38,356 bases of DNA, from NCBI GenBank assembly GCA_046598395.1, contig JBKJIQ010000046.1, forward strand, positions 1-38,356. The letters run 5' to 3'. The notes under the pieces are model-generated. The model did not search any database. It was not told the DNA's origin and worked only from the letters and a program-made list of their open reading frames with translations. Below, piece after piece: positions 1 through 8,280 of this stretch. How positions within the stretch are numbered: position 1 is the first letter of the stretch; each line of letters opens with the position of its first letter. The translations under genes and the position numbers were made by a program. This DNA comes from JAENVU01 sp046598395. Its GTDB lineage: Bacteria; Actinomycetota; Acidimicrobiia; IMCC26256; JAENVU01.

Positions 1-851
1 CCGTATCCGGACTGCTCGTAGACCTCTTGGGCCGCGGCGCGGGTCATGTCGAAGCCGACGAACTTCATGTCGCTGCCGGAATCGAAGCTCGACGGGAAGT
101 CGGTCTTCATCGACATCCCGATGATCTCGACGGCCTGGTCTTCGAGACCGTGGGAGCGCACGAAATCCTCCGAAGCCAAGATCGCGGCTGCGGCACCGTC
201 GGAGGTCGGGCAGCACTGCAGCTTGGTGAGCGGCTCGTGGATCATTGGTGACGCGAGGATCTCGTCGAGCGTATACACGTCGCGGAACTGGGAGTACGGG
301 TTGTTCGCGGAGTGGCGGTGGTTCTTCTCCGCGATGCGGGCGAACGATTCGGCCTTCACGCCATAGCGCTCCATGTACTCGCGCCCGGCGTTGCCGAACA
401 TCTGCGGCGCGGGGGGAGCGGTCGTGAAGCCGCGCTTGTCGTTCATGGCCTCGAAGGTGCGCTGCATCGGGATGGCTCGGTCCATGTACTTGATGCCGAG
501 CGAACCCTTTTCCATCTTCTCGAAACCGAGCGCGAGGGTGCAGTCGGCGAGGCCGCCTTCGATGAAACGCTTGGCGAGGTACAGCGCGCTCGAGCCGGTG
601 GCGCAGTTGTTGTTGACGTTGACGACCGGGACGCCGGTGACGCCGATCTCGTAGAGCGCACGCTGCCCCGCGGTGGAGTCGCCGTAGCAGTAACCGACCG
701 CAACCTGTTCGATCTCGTCGTACCGGATCCCCGCGTCGGTGAGTGCGTTGGTTCCGGCTTCCTTGACCATGTCCGGGTAGTCCCAGTCCTTGCCGCCGGG
801 CTTCTCGAACTTGGTCATACCGACGCCGACTACGAACACCTTGCGACCCAT
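1..851 (-). CDS. Thiolase-like protein (SCP-x / lipid-transfer type), 3' end cut by window
   Basis: The minus strand reads MGRKVFVVGVGMTKFEKPG onward for 283 codons without a stop and runs off the window edge, so the C-terminal third is missing (the family is usually about 390-400 residues). The N-terminal GVGMTKF and the NNNCATGSSAL motif, with the candidate nucleophilic Cys at residue 83, are typical of the SCP-x/acetyl-CoA acetyltransferase-like branch of thiolases. That branch handles acyl-CoA or sterol side-chain substrates and is abundant in actinobacteria. The ATG at 849-851 is preceded by AGGAG at suitable spacing, which supports this start. The catalytic C-terminal His and Cys motifs lie outside the window, so active thiolase cannot be separated from a thiolase-like lipid-transfer protein. 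Substrate is unknown. Confidence 0.85.
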   Translation of the reverse strand, partial: MGRKVFVVGVGMTKFEKPGGKDWDYPDMVKEAGTNALTDAGIRYDEIEQVAVGYCYGDSTAGQRALYEIGVTGVPVVNVNNNCATGSSALYLAKRFIEGGLADCTLALGFEKMEKGSLGIKYMDRAIPMQRTFEAMNDKRGFTTAPPAPQMFGNAGREYMERYGVKAESFARIAEKNHRHSANNPYSQFRDVYTLDEILASPMIHEPLTKLQCCPTSDGAAAAILASEDFVRSHGLEDQAVEIIGMSMKTDFPSSFDSGSDMKFVGFDMTRAAAQEVYEQSGY

Positions 852-993
852 GAGCTGCTCCTGGTTCATCCTGGACGGGCTCCCGGGGCCGTTCGCCTCC
901 GGTGCTGACAAGAGGGTAGAGCGCCGCCGCGGGCCGCGGCGATCCCGCCCGATACCGTCGATCGCTGGATCCATCGATGGGTTGGGAGACTGT

Positions 994-1181
994 GTGGACG
1001 AGTCAGACGGGAAGCCGACGTTTGCGGTCGTGCGCGCCATCGATGTCGATGCGCGGCCTGCAGCCGTGTTGGCCGAGCTTGATGACTTCCACCGTTGGAG
1101 AGGGTGGTCGCCATGGGAAGACCCGATCCCAATCTCGGCCGCGTCTATTCGGTTCGGGAGCGCTGGCCCGTCGGCCCGTAA
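994..1181 (+). pseudogene. Remnant of an SRPBCC (polyketide cyclase/START-like) protein, frameshifted
   Basis: From the GTG at 994 the frame reads VDESDGKPTFAVVRAIDVDA, then PAAVLAELDDFHRWRGWSPWEDP. That is the N-terminal strand and helix signature of SRPBCC proteins (DFHRW..WSPWE). After about 1125 the frame loses the family pattern, but a neighbouring frame continues with PNLGRVYS, matching the expected DPNLxRTYSG segment, and stops at TAA 1179-1181. Only about 60 of the usual 150 or so residues are present. nadE starts ten bases later, so the rest of the gene appears deleted. Family assignment is by motif memory. An alternative is a chance resemblance in a spacer, but the two-frame match makes decay of a real gene more likely. 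Confidence 0.55.
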
Positions 1182-1190
1182 CCTGAATGG

Positions 1191-2900
1191 ATGCCTCGGA
1201 TCCGGGTTGCGGCCGCGCAGCTGAACCTTGTGGTGGGCGATCTCACGGGCAACGAGACGCGGATCTTGGACGCGTACGAGCAGGCAGTGGCCGCAGACGC
1301 CGATCTCGTGGCCTTCCCTGAACTCACGATCACCGGTTACCCCCCGGAGGATTTGCTGTTGCGTCCGGCGTTCGTGACCCAGGCCGCGGAGACCCTGAAC
1401 AAGATCGCGGCGCGAACCGAGAACACCGCGGCGGTGATCGGGTTCCCCGAACTCCTACCCAGCGGTGCGCTCGCGAACTCGGCTGCGCTGTGCGCGCACG
1501 GGCGGATCAAAGGGATCTACCGCAAGCACCTGCTCCCGAACTACGCCGTGTTCGACGAGGAGCGGTACTTCGAGCCTTCGCCGGTCGACGGCCCACTCTT
1601 TGTCATCGCCGGCTTGCGGGTGGCGCTCACCGTGTGCGAGGACGCATGGAGTTCCACCGGTCCGATCGTGACCCAAGCCGACGGCGGCGCCGAGCTCGTG
1701 GTGAATGTCAACGCCTCGCCGTACTACGCGGGGCGCGTCCACGAACGGGAAGCCATGCTGTGCACGCGCGCGGCCGACGCACAGGCCGCGATTGTTTACG
1801 TAAATCTCGTGGGCGGTCAGGACGAGCTGGTCTTCGATGGCGCGTCGATGGTGATCAACGACAAGGGCCACCTCGTGGCGCGCGCCAAACAATTTGAAGA
1901 AGACCTCCTCGTCGTCGACCTCGACCTTCGGCGCAGCGTTCATCGGAAACCGCCGATGAGCCGCGGCCACGTCGATGCGCTCCCTGAGATCGCGATCACC
2001 GATGGTCATCTGGGAATGCCCACCAAGGCACCGCGAGTCGAAGCGCTGCTTGAACCCGAGCACGAGGTGTACGCCGCGCTCGTGCTGGGGACGCGCGACT
2101 ACATGTTCAAGAACGGCTTCTCCCACGTTCTCCTCGGTCTCTCCGGCGGAATCGACTCCGCGCTCGTGGCCGCGATCGCGGTCGACGCGCTGGGACCCGA
2201 AAAGGTCACGGGTGTACTCATGCCGTCGCGATATTCGAGCGACGGCAGCGTGAGCGACTCGGAGCGGTTGGCCGCGGCGCTCGGCATCGAGACACTGACG
2301 ATTCCGATCGAGCCCGCGCACGATGTTTTCACCCACATGCTGAGCGAGACGTTCACCGGGCGGGAGCCCGGGCTGGCCGAGGAAAACCTCCAAGCACGAA
2401 TCCGCGGCACGCTACTCATGACGATCTCGAACAAGTTCGGTTGGCTGGTCCTCACCACCGGAAACAAGAGCGAGATGGCCGTCGGCTACTGCACGCTCTA
2501 CGGCGACATGGCCGGCGGGTTCGCAGTGATCAAAGACGTTCCGAAGATGCTCGTCTACGCGCTGTGCGAAGACCTCAACCGCCGGCTCGACCGCGAGCTC
2601 ATTCCGCGGACGGTGATCGAGAAGCCGCCGAGCGCGGAACTTCGCCCGGATCAAAAGGACGAAGATTCGCTGCCGCCGTATCCCATCCTCGATGCCATCC
2701 TGGAGGGCTACGTCGAAGAAGACCGGTCCATCACCGAGCTCGTGGCCAGCGGCTTCGACCGCGAGACCGTGGCGCGCGTTGCTGAGCTCGTCGATCGGAG
2801 CGAATACAAGCGCCGCCAGACGCCTCCCGGAGTGCGGGTGACGCCGAAGGCGTTCGGAAAGGATCGACGACTCCCACTCACCAACCGCTGGCGCGGGTAG
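1191..2900 (+). CDS. nadE: Glutamine-dependent NAD+ synthetase
   Basis: This 569-residue cytosolic enzyme makes NAD+ from nicotinic acid adenine dinucleotide, ATP and glutamine, the last step of NAD synthesis. The N-terminal half is a nitrilase-type glutaminase with the catalytic triad visible: Glu44 in FPELTITGYPP, Lys112 in YRKHLLPNY and Cys149 in TVCEDAW. The C-terminal half is the synthetase, with the ATP-pyrophosphatase loop SGGIDS at residues 318-323 and the TTGNKSEMAVGY and KPPSAELRPDQ motifs. Length is normal for the shorter two-domain form. No convincing ribosome-binding site precedes the ATG at 1191. The downstream transporter begins two bases after the stop, so the two are probably cotranscribed. 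Confidence 0.96.
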   Translation: MPRIRVAAAQLNLVVGDLTGNETRILDAYEQAVAADADLVAFPELTITGYPPEDLLLRPAFVTQAAETLNKIAARTENTAAVIGFPELLPSGALANSAALCAHGRIKGIYRKHLLPNYAVFDEERYFEPSPVDGPLFVIAGLRVALTVCEDAWSSTGPIVTQADGGAELVVNVNASPYYAGRVHEREAMLCTRAADAQAAIVYVNLVGGQDELVFDGASMVINDKGHLVARAKQFEEDLLVVDLDLRRSVHRKPPMSRGHVDALPEIAITDGHLGMPTKAPRVEALLEPEHEVYAALVLGTRDYMFKNGFSHVLLGLSGGIDSALVAAIAVDALGPEKVTGVLMPSRYSSDGSVSDSERLAAALGIETLTIPIEPAHDVFTHMLSETFTGREPGLAEENLQARIRGTLLMTISNKFGWLVLTTGNKSEMAVGYCTLYGDMAGGFAVIKDVPKMLVYALCEDLNRRLDRELIPRTVIEKPPSAELRPDQKDEDSLPPYPILDAILEGYVEEDRSITELVASGFDRETVARVAELVDRSEYKRRQTPPGVRVTPKAFGKDRRLPLTNRWRG

Positions 2901-2902
2901 CG

Positions 2903-3802
2903 GTGCGCGGGCGACTGCGCCCGTACTACCCGGAGCTCGGACTCGCGTTGGCTTCGTTGTTGTACGGCTCCACGTTTGTGGTCGTGCAGGATTCGCTCGA
3001 GCACGTGACGCCGAGTGGGTTCAACGTTCTCCGATTCGCAGTCGCAACGATCGTGTTGGCGCCGGTCGCGTGGCAGCGCGGATGGCGCGGGCCCGAACTC
3101 CGGTCCACGGATTCACGCGGAGTACTCCTGAGGGTCGGCTGCGGCCTCGGTGTCCTCGGTCTGGTCGCCTACCAAACCCAGAACGTGGGGCTCCACCACA
3201 CCACGACCTCGAACTCGGGTTTCATCACCGGCCTGTTCGTGGTCTTCATCCCAATCATCACCGCGGTCCGCTATCGGCGCTTGCCGCAACCCCGCGTGGC
3301 GGTGGCGGTGGTGGTAGCGGTGTTCGGGCTGTTTCTGCTGACCGGCGCGGAACTCGATCTGTCGTTTGGCGATGGGGTCACCGTGCTCAGTGCGCTCGCG
3401 TGGGCCGCCTGGATGGTGGGGACTGCTGAGGTGACGCGACGGTTCGACACGTTCGCGCTCATCCTCGTGCAAGTGGTGACCATCGGCATCGGCTCGGCCG
3501 TGATCGCGATCGGTGAAGGTTTCGGCGAAGTCACCGGAGTGGTGGTCATTGGGGTGCTCGTGACCGGTGCCGGGTGTTCCGCGCTCGCGTTCGCACTCTC
3601 CACGTGGTCACAGCGGGTGATCGAACCGGAACGCGCCGGTGTGATCAACCTGTTGGAGCCGATCGTGGTGGGCATTGTGGGCTACTTCGTCGGCGAGCGT
3701 CTTGGAGTGCTCGGCTATCTCGGTGCCGGGCTGATCGTCGCGAGCATCTTCGTGGTGGAACGCGGCACTCATGCACGCGCACCGGTTCCTTCGGTGCCTT
3801 GA
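2903..3802 (+). CDS. EamA/DMT-family transporter
   Basis: This is a 299-residue integral membrane protein with about ten hydrophobic segments and two EamA repeats. The first starts at LALASLLYGSTFVVVQDSL and contains the FLRFAVA-like segment NVLRFAVATIVLAP. The second has ALAFALSTWSQRVIEPERAG followed by LEPIVVGIVGYFVGERLG, the usual repeat-end signature. These drug/metabolite transporters export amino acids, metabolites or nucleoside derivatives; the substrate cannot be read from sequence. The GTG start lies two bases after the nadE stop, implying translational coupling. A link to NAD metabolism would be speculation. The C-terminal tail RGTHARAPVPSVP is cytosolic. Confidence 0.9.
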   Translation: MRGRLRPYYPELGLALASLLYGSTFVVVQDSLEHVTPSGFNVLRFAVATIVLAPVAWQRGWRGPELRSTDSRGVLLRVGCGLGVLGLVAYQTQNVGLHHTTTSNSGFITGLFVVFIPIITAVRYRRLPQPRVAVAVVVAVFGLFLLTGAELDLSFGDGVTVLSALAWAAWMVGTAEVTRRFDTFALILVQVVTIGIGSAVIAIGEGFGEVTGVVVIGVLVTGAGCSALAFALSTWSQRVIEPERAGVINLLEPIVVGIVGYFVGERLGVLGYLGAGLIVASIFVVERGTHARAPVPSVP

Positions 3803-3821
3803 CCCGGAAGTGGCTCCTTTG

Positions 3822-3862
3822 GTCACGTGACTCTCGTCACCTGTTCTTGACCCAGCGGTCAA
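3822..3862. promoter_or_regulatory. Two dyads upstream of the ferritin-like operon
   Basis: The 118-base gap before the operon holds a perfect 10-bp palindrome GTCACGTGAC (3822-3831) and an inverted repeat TTGACC-CAGC-GGTCAA (3847-3862). The second includes a TTGACC that could serve as a -35 element. Spacing to AAGGAG (3906-3911) and the ATG at 3921 fits an operator/promoter region. It could instead be a weak hairpin ending transcription from the EamA gene. No known regulator site was recognised. Confidence 0.35.
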
Positions 3863-3920
3863 GATTGCCCCAGACTGCCGCGTATCCGTGTTCTCGGGCA
3901 GCAACAAGGAGCCGTAACTG

Positions 3921-4577
3921 ATGGCCGATCCCTCCAAGCCGCGTGCGGCCTTTGCTCCTTGGGACCGTAGGGAGATCCCGGGCATCTTCACGGTCGAGGA
4001 AACGGCTCGTCGGGTCGGGAACTACAAGTGGCTCGAAATGCGCCTGTTCGAGGCCCTCGGCGGCTGGATTGCCACCGTTCCCGAGCTCGACGTGAAGCTG
4101 GTCCTCGGTCGCCACTGTTACCACCACGCGTGGCATGCGGAGCTGATGGACAAGCGCCTGCCGGAACTCCGGGAGATGAACACCGACCGCCTGAACGAGC
4201 CTCCCAACCAGGAGATGGTCACGTTCGTCGATGCGCTGCGGGAGCCCGAGGCTCCCGAACACACCATCGAGAAGCTCGTCGGCGTGTTCCGAGTACTGAT
4301 TCCGCGCAAGATCGCGGCCTATACGTACCACATGAATGCGACGAGCCGGATCACGGACTCACCCACACAACGCTCGTTGGGGTTCATGCTCCAAGACGAG
4401 TTCGAAGACTGGCGTGAGGGCGAAATGATCCTCCAGTCTTTGATTGAAACGCCCGATGAAGTGGCACGGGCGGCCCGTCGGCAACAGGAGCTGGAAACAC
4501 TCTTGCTGGCCGCAGGTGGAATCGCGGGGCCCGGTACTCTTGGCGCCGTCCCAGTAACCGAAGGAGCCTCGGTATGA
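3921..4577 (+). CDS. Ferritin-like helical protein with degenerate metal ligands
   Basis: This 218-residue soluble protein is predicted to be mostly helical. I recognise no named family with certainty. Its arrangement resembles a ferritin-like four-helix bundle: an acidic helix around KWLEMRLFEALGGW (36-49), then RHCYHHAWHAELMDKRL (64-80), where a His-x-x-His pattern stands in place of Glu-x-x-His, a third helix around KIAAYTYHMNAT, and QDEFEDWREGEMIL near residue 160. The canonical Glu/His set is incomplete, so it may bind a different metal, bind none, or act as a partner subunit. AAGGAG at 3906-3911 precedes the ATG. Its stop overlaps the next start (ATGA at 4574-4577), so it is the first gene of a coupled three-gene operon. 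Confidence 0.75.
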   Translation: MADPSKPRAAFAPWDRREIPGIFTVEETARRVGNYKWLEMRLFEALGGWIATVPELDVKLVLGRHCYHHAWHAELMDKRLPELREMNTDRLNEPPNQEMVTFVDALREPEAPEHTIEKLVGVFRVLIPRKIAAYTYHMNATSRITDSPTQRSLGFMLQDEFEDWREGEMILQSLIETPDEVARAARRQQELETLLLAAGGIAGPGTLGAVPVTEGASV

Positions 4578-5383
4578 GGAAGCAACTACCCCCCGAAATG
4601 CTGGCGCGCGACTCGCGCTTCGTTCGCACCTCGATCATGGATCAGGTGATGGACCCGCGCAACCAAAAGATGGGTGAGCGCGATCTCGGCTCCGCCCGTC
4701 TGGACCCCCAGCGTCCTGCGGCAGGCGACCGCGCCCGCAACTTGATGCACGGCATCTTCACCGGTGAGATCCAAGCGCTGGAAGGCGCCGGCCGTACCAC
4801 GTTCGACTTCGACGACGAGCAGGCTCCCTTCGCGTTGAAGCTCGACATGGCTCGCCAGTGTTGGGACGAGAGCCGCCACGTTGAGATTTCCGTGAAGCTG
4901 GGCGACTGGATGGGCACCGAGATCGGTGAGTACTCCGAAGCCACGTTCCTGTACGAGGCCGCGTGTGCACCAGACCCGGTCCTCCGGCTGTGTGGCGTGA
5001 ACCGCGCACTCGAAGGCCTGGCAATCGACGTGTTCAACACGATGCGCGAGTTCGGCGACATCTCCGGGGATCCGATGCTCGAGTTCTGTGAGGACTGGAT
5101 GCTCGCGGATGAAGTCACTCACGTGAAGATGGGCTCCGACTGGCTGCGTCGCCTCACTGCGGATGATCCCGAGCGGCTTGAGCGTGCGCTCGACTTCCAA
5201 CGGACGGTCGACAAGCTGTTCAGCCTCGGCGGTTTCCGTGGCGAGACCGAGGACAACCCCATCCAACTCGCGCGCAACTTCCGGGCAATGGCCGGGTTCT
5301 CCACCGAAGAGATCGACGAGCTGGCGGCGATCGCCGCCCAGGCCCAGGCCGACGCGCAGGCCATGGTCGCTGGCAGCTCGTGA
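4574..5383 (+). CDS. Ferritin-like di-iron protein (DUF455-like)
   Basis: This 269-residue soluble protein shows a full set of candidate carboxylate-bridged di-iron ligands in ferritin-like order. These are Glu65 or Glu70 in GEIQALEGAG, Glu99-x-x-His102 in WDESRHVE, Glu147 in ALEGLAIDVF and Glu180-x-x-His183 in LADEVTHVKMG. The fold and ligand pattern suggest oxygen-dependent chemistry such as oxidation or hydroxylation, or iron handling. The substrate is unknown. A strong GAAGGAG lies eight bases before the ATG, and the gene overlaps both neighbours by four bases. It resembles DUF455-type ferritin-like proteins from memory, not from a search. It is probably the catalytic member of the operon. 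Confidence 0.82.
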   Translation: MRKQLPPEMLARDSRFVRTSIMDQVMDPRNQKMGERDLGSARLDPQRPAAGDRARNLMHGIFTGEIQALEGAGRTTFDFDDEQAPFALKLDMARQCWDESRHVEISVKLGDWMGTEIGEYSEATFLYEAACAPDPVLRLCGVNRALEGLAIDVFNTMREFGDISGDPMLEFCEDWMLADEVTHVKMGSDWLRRLTADDPERLERALDFQRTVDKLFSLGGFRGETEDNPIQLARNFRAMAGFSTEEIDELAAIAAQAQADAQAMVAGSS

Positions 5384-6000
5384 GTCAGGTCACCCTCGTC
5401 CCGGCCGAGTTCACGCTGGTCAAGTTCGACGCGGATCAGGTGCGCGGTTACATCGCGGAGATGATCGCCGCCGTCAAGCTGCCATCTGACGTGTCAGTGA
5501 CCGTAGAGGTCGACGAAGTGTTGCCGCACCCGTTGACCGCGTCGAGCGTGGAGGTCGTCGACGGTTCGGTGTTCCTGTGGTTCACCGGCGGTTGTTTCGA
5601 AAGTCCACAGCGCCAGACCGGGCTGTCACCCGAGAACACTCGAGTTGAACTCGGCAATTCGCTGTTTCGAGCGCTCGACCGGTTGTCTTTGACCTTCGCC
5701 GATGCTCCCAGCGACGATGATCTCGACGATCGCCAGCGCACGATCTGGGACACCTACGCCGAGGGGCGGGTGGCTCGCCTCGGTGTTGCGGTTCGGGTGC
5801 CGCGACGGCAGTACATCTTCCGGCTCTACGGAGGCTTCAACGACATCGCCGATGCCGCCTTCGAACGGTTGTGGAGTTCCGACGGGCTGACGTGGGAAGA
5901 CCTCTCGACGATGGCTGAGCAACTCGCCGCCGCCGACACGCGTCCGCAGCGCCGGAAGTCACTGCGCAGCGAGAGTCTTCGCCGCACCATCACCGCCTGA
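5380..6000 (+). CDS. Unrecognised protein, third gene of the ferritin-like operon
   Basis: This 206-residue protein has no signal peptide or membrane segment, and I do not recognise its family. It starts with GTG in a four-base GTGA overlap with the di-iron gene, so it is probably translated by coupling. The N-terminal part looks alpha/beta (VKFDADQVRGYIAEMIAAV, then VSVTVEVDEVLPHPL). The middle holds a conserved-looking GGCFESPQRQTGLSPENTRV segment followed by an amphipathic helix ELGNSLFRALDRLSL. The C-terminal half has RRQYIFRLYGGFNDIADAAFERLW and ends in a basic tail rich in Arg and Ser. It could be an accessory or assembly factor for the di-iron protein; that is inferred only from gene order. 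Confidence 0.75.
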   Translation: MSQVTLVPAEFTLVKFDADQVRGYIAEMIAAVKLPSDVSVTVEVDEVLPHPLTASSVEVVDGSVFLWFTGGCFESPQRQTGLSPENTRVELGNSLFRALDRLSLTFADAPSDDDLDDRQRTIWDTYAEGRVARLGVAVRVPRRQYIFRLYGGFNDIADAAFERLWSSDGLTWEDLSTMAEQLAAADTRPQRRKSLRSESLRRTITA

Positions 6001-6024
6001 CGACCGCCTCACGACCGCCTGGCG
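5992..6024. repeat. Three tandem 11-bp units across a stop codon
   Basis: ACCGCCTGACG, ACCGCCTCACG and ACCGCCTGGCG follow one another directly, each differing by one or two bases. The TGA stop of the preceding gene lies inside the first unit. The pattern suggests slippage or duplication at the gene end. Confidence 0.6.
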
Positions 6025-6070
6025 CCAGCCGACCGGAGCGACACGTCGGCGGGAGCGGCTGCAATGAGAA

Positions 6071-6388
6071 TCAGATGAGGTCGTGGGCCGAGATCACGTC
6101 ATAGAGCTCGAGATCGGGCGCGCCCGCGAGTAGCGGGGTGGCCCCGGTGGCCATTGTGACCATGATCTCGCCATCGAGGTGGTGACGTTGTGCGTCGGCG
6201 TCGTCCCATTTCTCGACCACCAGCAAGCGGCCTGCAGTGGTAGCAGACGACACCAGATCCACATTGCGGCAACCCGCAACCGAGCGGGTCAGCACCACGT
6301 AACGCGCCAGCACCGCCGCCAGATCGGCCTCTTTCCCACTGCGAGCCTGAAAGAACCCGGCGACTACGTTGATTTCCACATCTGGCAC
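6071..6388 (-). CDS. Antibiotic biosynthesis monooxygenase (ABM) domain protein
   Basis: This small 105-residue protein matches the dimeric ferredoxin-like ABM fold by pattern: EINVVAGFFQARSGKEADL, then VLARYVVLTRSVAGCRNVDLV, then LLVVEKWDDADAQRHHLDG. Such proteins act as cofactor-free monooxygenases on quinone-like compounds, degrade haem, or have no known activity; the substrate is not predictable. The start chosen is GTG at 6388, with a GGGGG run five bases upstream. A longer frame can be read from GTG 6418, but that would start inside a palindrome. It is divergent from the sigma factor gene and ends about 70 bases beyond the convergent ferritin-like operon. Confidence 0.78.
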   Translation of the reverse strand: MPDVEINVVAGFFQARSGKEADLAAVLARYVVLTRSVAGCRNVDLVSSATTAGRLLVVEKWDDADAQRHHLDGEIMVTMATGATPLLAGAPDLELYDVISAHDLI

Positions 6389-6408
6389 GGGTTCCCCCAC
6401 GTTTGGTG

Positions 6409-6436
6409 GATTATCCACAGGGCCCTGTGGATAATC
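6409..6436. promoter_or_regulatory. Perfect 28-bp palindrome containing two inverted DnaA boxes
   Basis: Each half reads GATTATCCACAGGG and its exact complement, with no mismatch and no spacer. Each half carries TTATCCACA, a perfect match to the classical DnaA box: 6411-6419 on plus and 6426-6434 on minus. It lies in the divergent gap between the ABM gene and the sigma factor gene. TTGACG follows at 6441-6446 and TATCCTATAGG at 6454-6464, although their spacing is too short for a standard -35/-10 pair. Confidence 0.75.
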
Positions 6437-6550
6437 GTCCTTGACGGCATCTGTATCCTATAGGGACCTCCTGCGGGTGAACCGGGAACCATTCCCCCCG
6501 CATGTGCGTTTGTCTTGTATCCGCAGTTTCGATTTTGGAGACCGATTTTC

Positions 6551-7489
<939 letters not shown>

Positions 7490-7518
7490 CTCACCTTCTT
7501 CACCCGCTTCCCGTACCC

Positions 7519-7544
7519 GGAACGCGTCGGAGCCGACGCGTTCC
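7519..7544. terminator. Strong hairpin between convergent genes
   Basis: GGAACGCGTCGG and its exact reverse complement are separated by AG, giving an 11-12 bp GC-rich stem with a tight loop. No T-run follows. Its position 30 bases after the sigma gene stop and just beyond the MOSC gene stop suggests a bidirectional terminator. Confidence 0.65.
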
Positions 7545-7554
7545 GCTGGTCGGT

Positions 7555-8280
7555 TCAGGGCAGAAGCACCGCGTCGCCGATGGTCACACTGCCGGCGTTC
7601 TGAACCAGCGCGCCCACGCCGAGGTTGCCGGCTCGATCGCGGTTGATCGCTCGCAACACGTCGAGGTCGCGCTCGATACCGCCGGGTTGAGCTCGGGTCG
7701 TGATCACACACCGGTCGATGGCCTTGACCACGTTGAGTGCAGCGCCAGCCACGTGAATGGTCGACCCCACCCACGCGCCTTCGCCAGACCCGTCGACCAC
7801 AACGTTCGGACGAAACCGGCGCATGTCCCACGCGCCGACCGTCGCGGCGCCGATGATCGATACCTGGGTGCGGGTCGAATCGTGGAACGTTCCGACCGGT
7901 CCGCTCCACTGATACCACTCGACCGTCGGGTCGCGATCAGCGTCGTCATCGGCCGCGAGGCCGATCTCGAACGTCCCGACGGTCTGGGCGTCGGCACACA
8001 TCAGTGTCACGGCCCGACCGAGCCAGGTCGACAACGCCTCGTCGTCATCGGCCACCGAGCCGTCGGGCAGGGTGATGCGCACGCCGTCGTCGACGAGCGC
8101 CGCGTGCGCGAACAGCAGTTGAGGTTCCCGGCGGCCGGTCAACCCGAGCCCCGTCTCGGAATCGACGATGGCCCACCCGCGATCGCCCACGATGCCGGTC
8201 GGTCCGATCTGGGCTTCGGTGAGCGTCTCACCTTGCATTGACTTCACGGGATAGCGCCAGAGTGCGACGACCTCACTCAT
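7555..8280 (-). CDS. MOSC domain protein with N-terminal beta-barrel domain
   Basis: This 241-residue protein begins MSEVVALWRYPVKSMQGE, the usual MOSC N-terminal (YPVKSxxGE) segment, followed by GDRGWAIVD. The MOSC core carries RRFRPNVVVDG and the candidate sulfur-carrying Cys in AIDRCVITTRAQP. Related proteins transfer sulfur to the molybdenum cofactor, as in the C-terminal domain of Moco sulfurase, or form the Moco-binding module of amidoxime-reducing enzymes. Which applies here is unclear. The ATG overlaps the stop of the upstream aldo/keto reductase (ATGA at 8277-8280), so it is the last gene of a three-gene minus-strand operon. Confidence 0.88.
   Translation of the reverse strand: MSEVVALWRYPVKSMQGETLTEAQIGPTGIVGDRGWAIVDSETGLGLTGRREPQLLFAHAALVDDGVRITLPDGSVADDDEALSTWLGRAVTLMCADAQTVGTFEIGLAADDDADRDPTVEWYQWSGPVGTFHDSTRTQVSIIGAATVGAWDMRRFRPNVVVDGSGEGAWVGSTIHVAGAALNVVKAIDRCVITTRAQPGGIERDLDVLRAINRDRAGNLGVGALVQNAGSVTIGDAVLLP

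Noticed and set aside
1455..2393. 312-residue minus-strand frame inside nadE
   Set aside because: It is the antisense of the conserved glutaminase and synthetase domains and shows no domain of its own.
6409..6436. Chromosomal replication origin
   Set aside because: Only two DnaA boxes are present, with no AT-rich unwinding region or dnaA/dnaN genes nearby.
6441..6464. Standard -35/-10 promoter for the sigma gene
   Set aside because: TTGACG and TATAGG are only 12 bases apart, so they cannot be a normal pair; the true promoter was not located.
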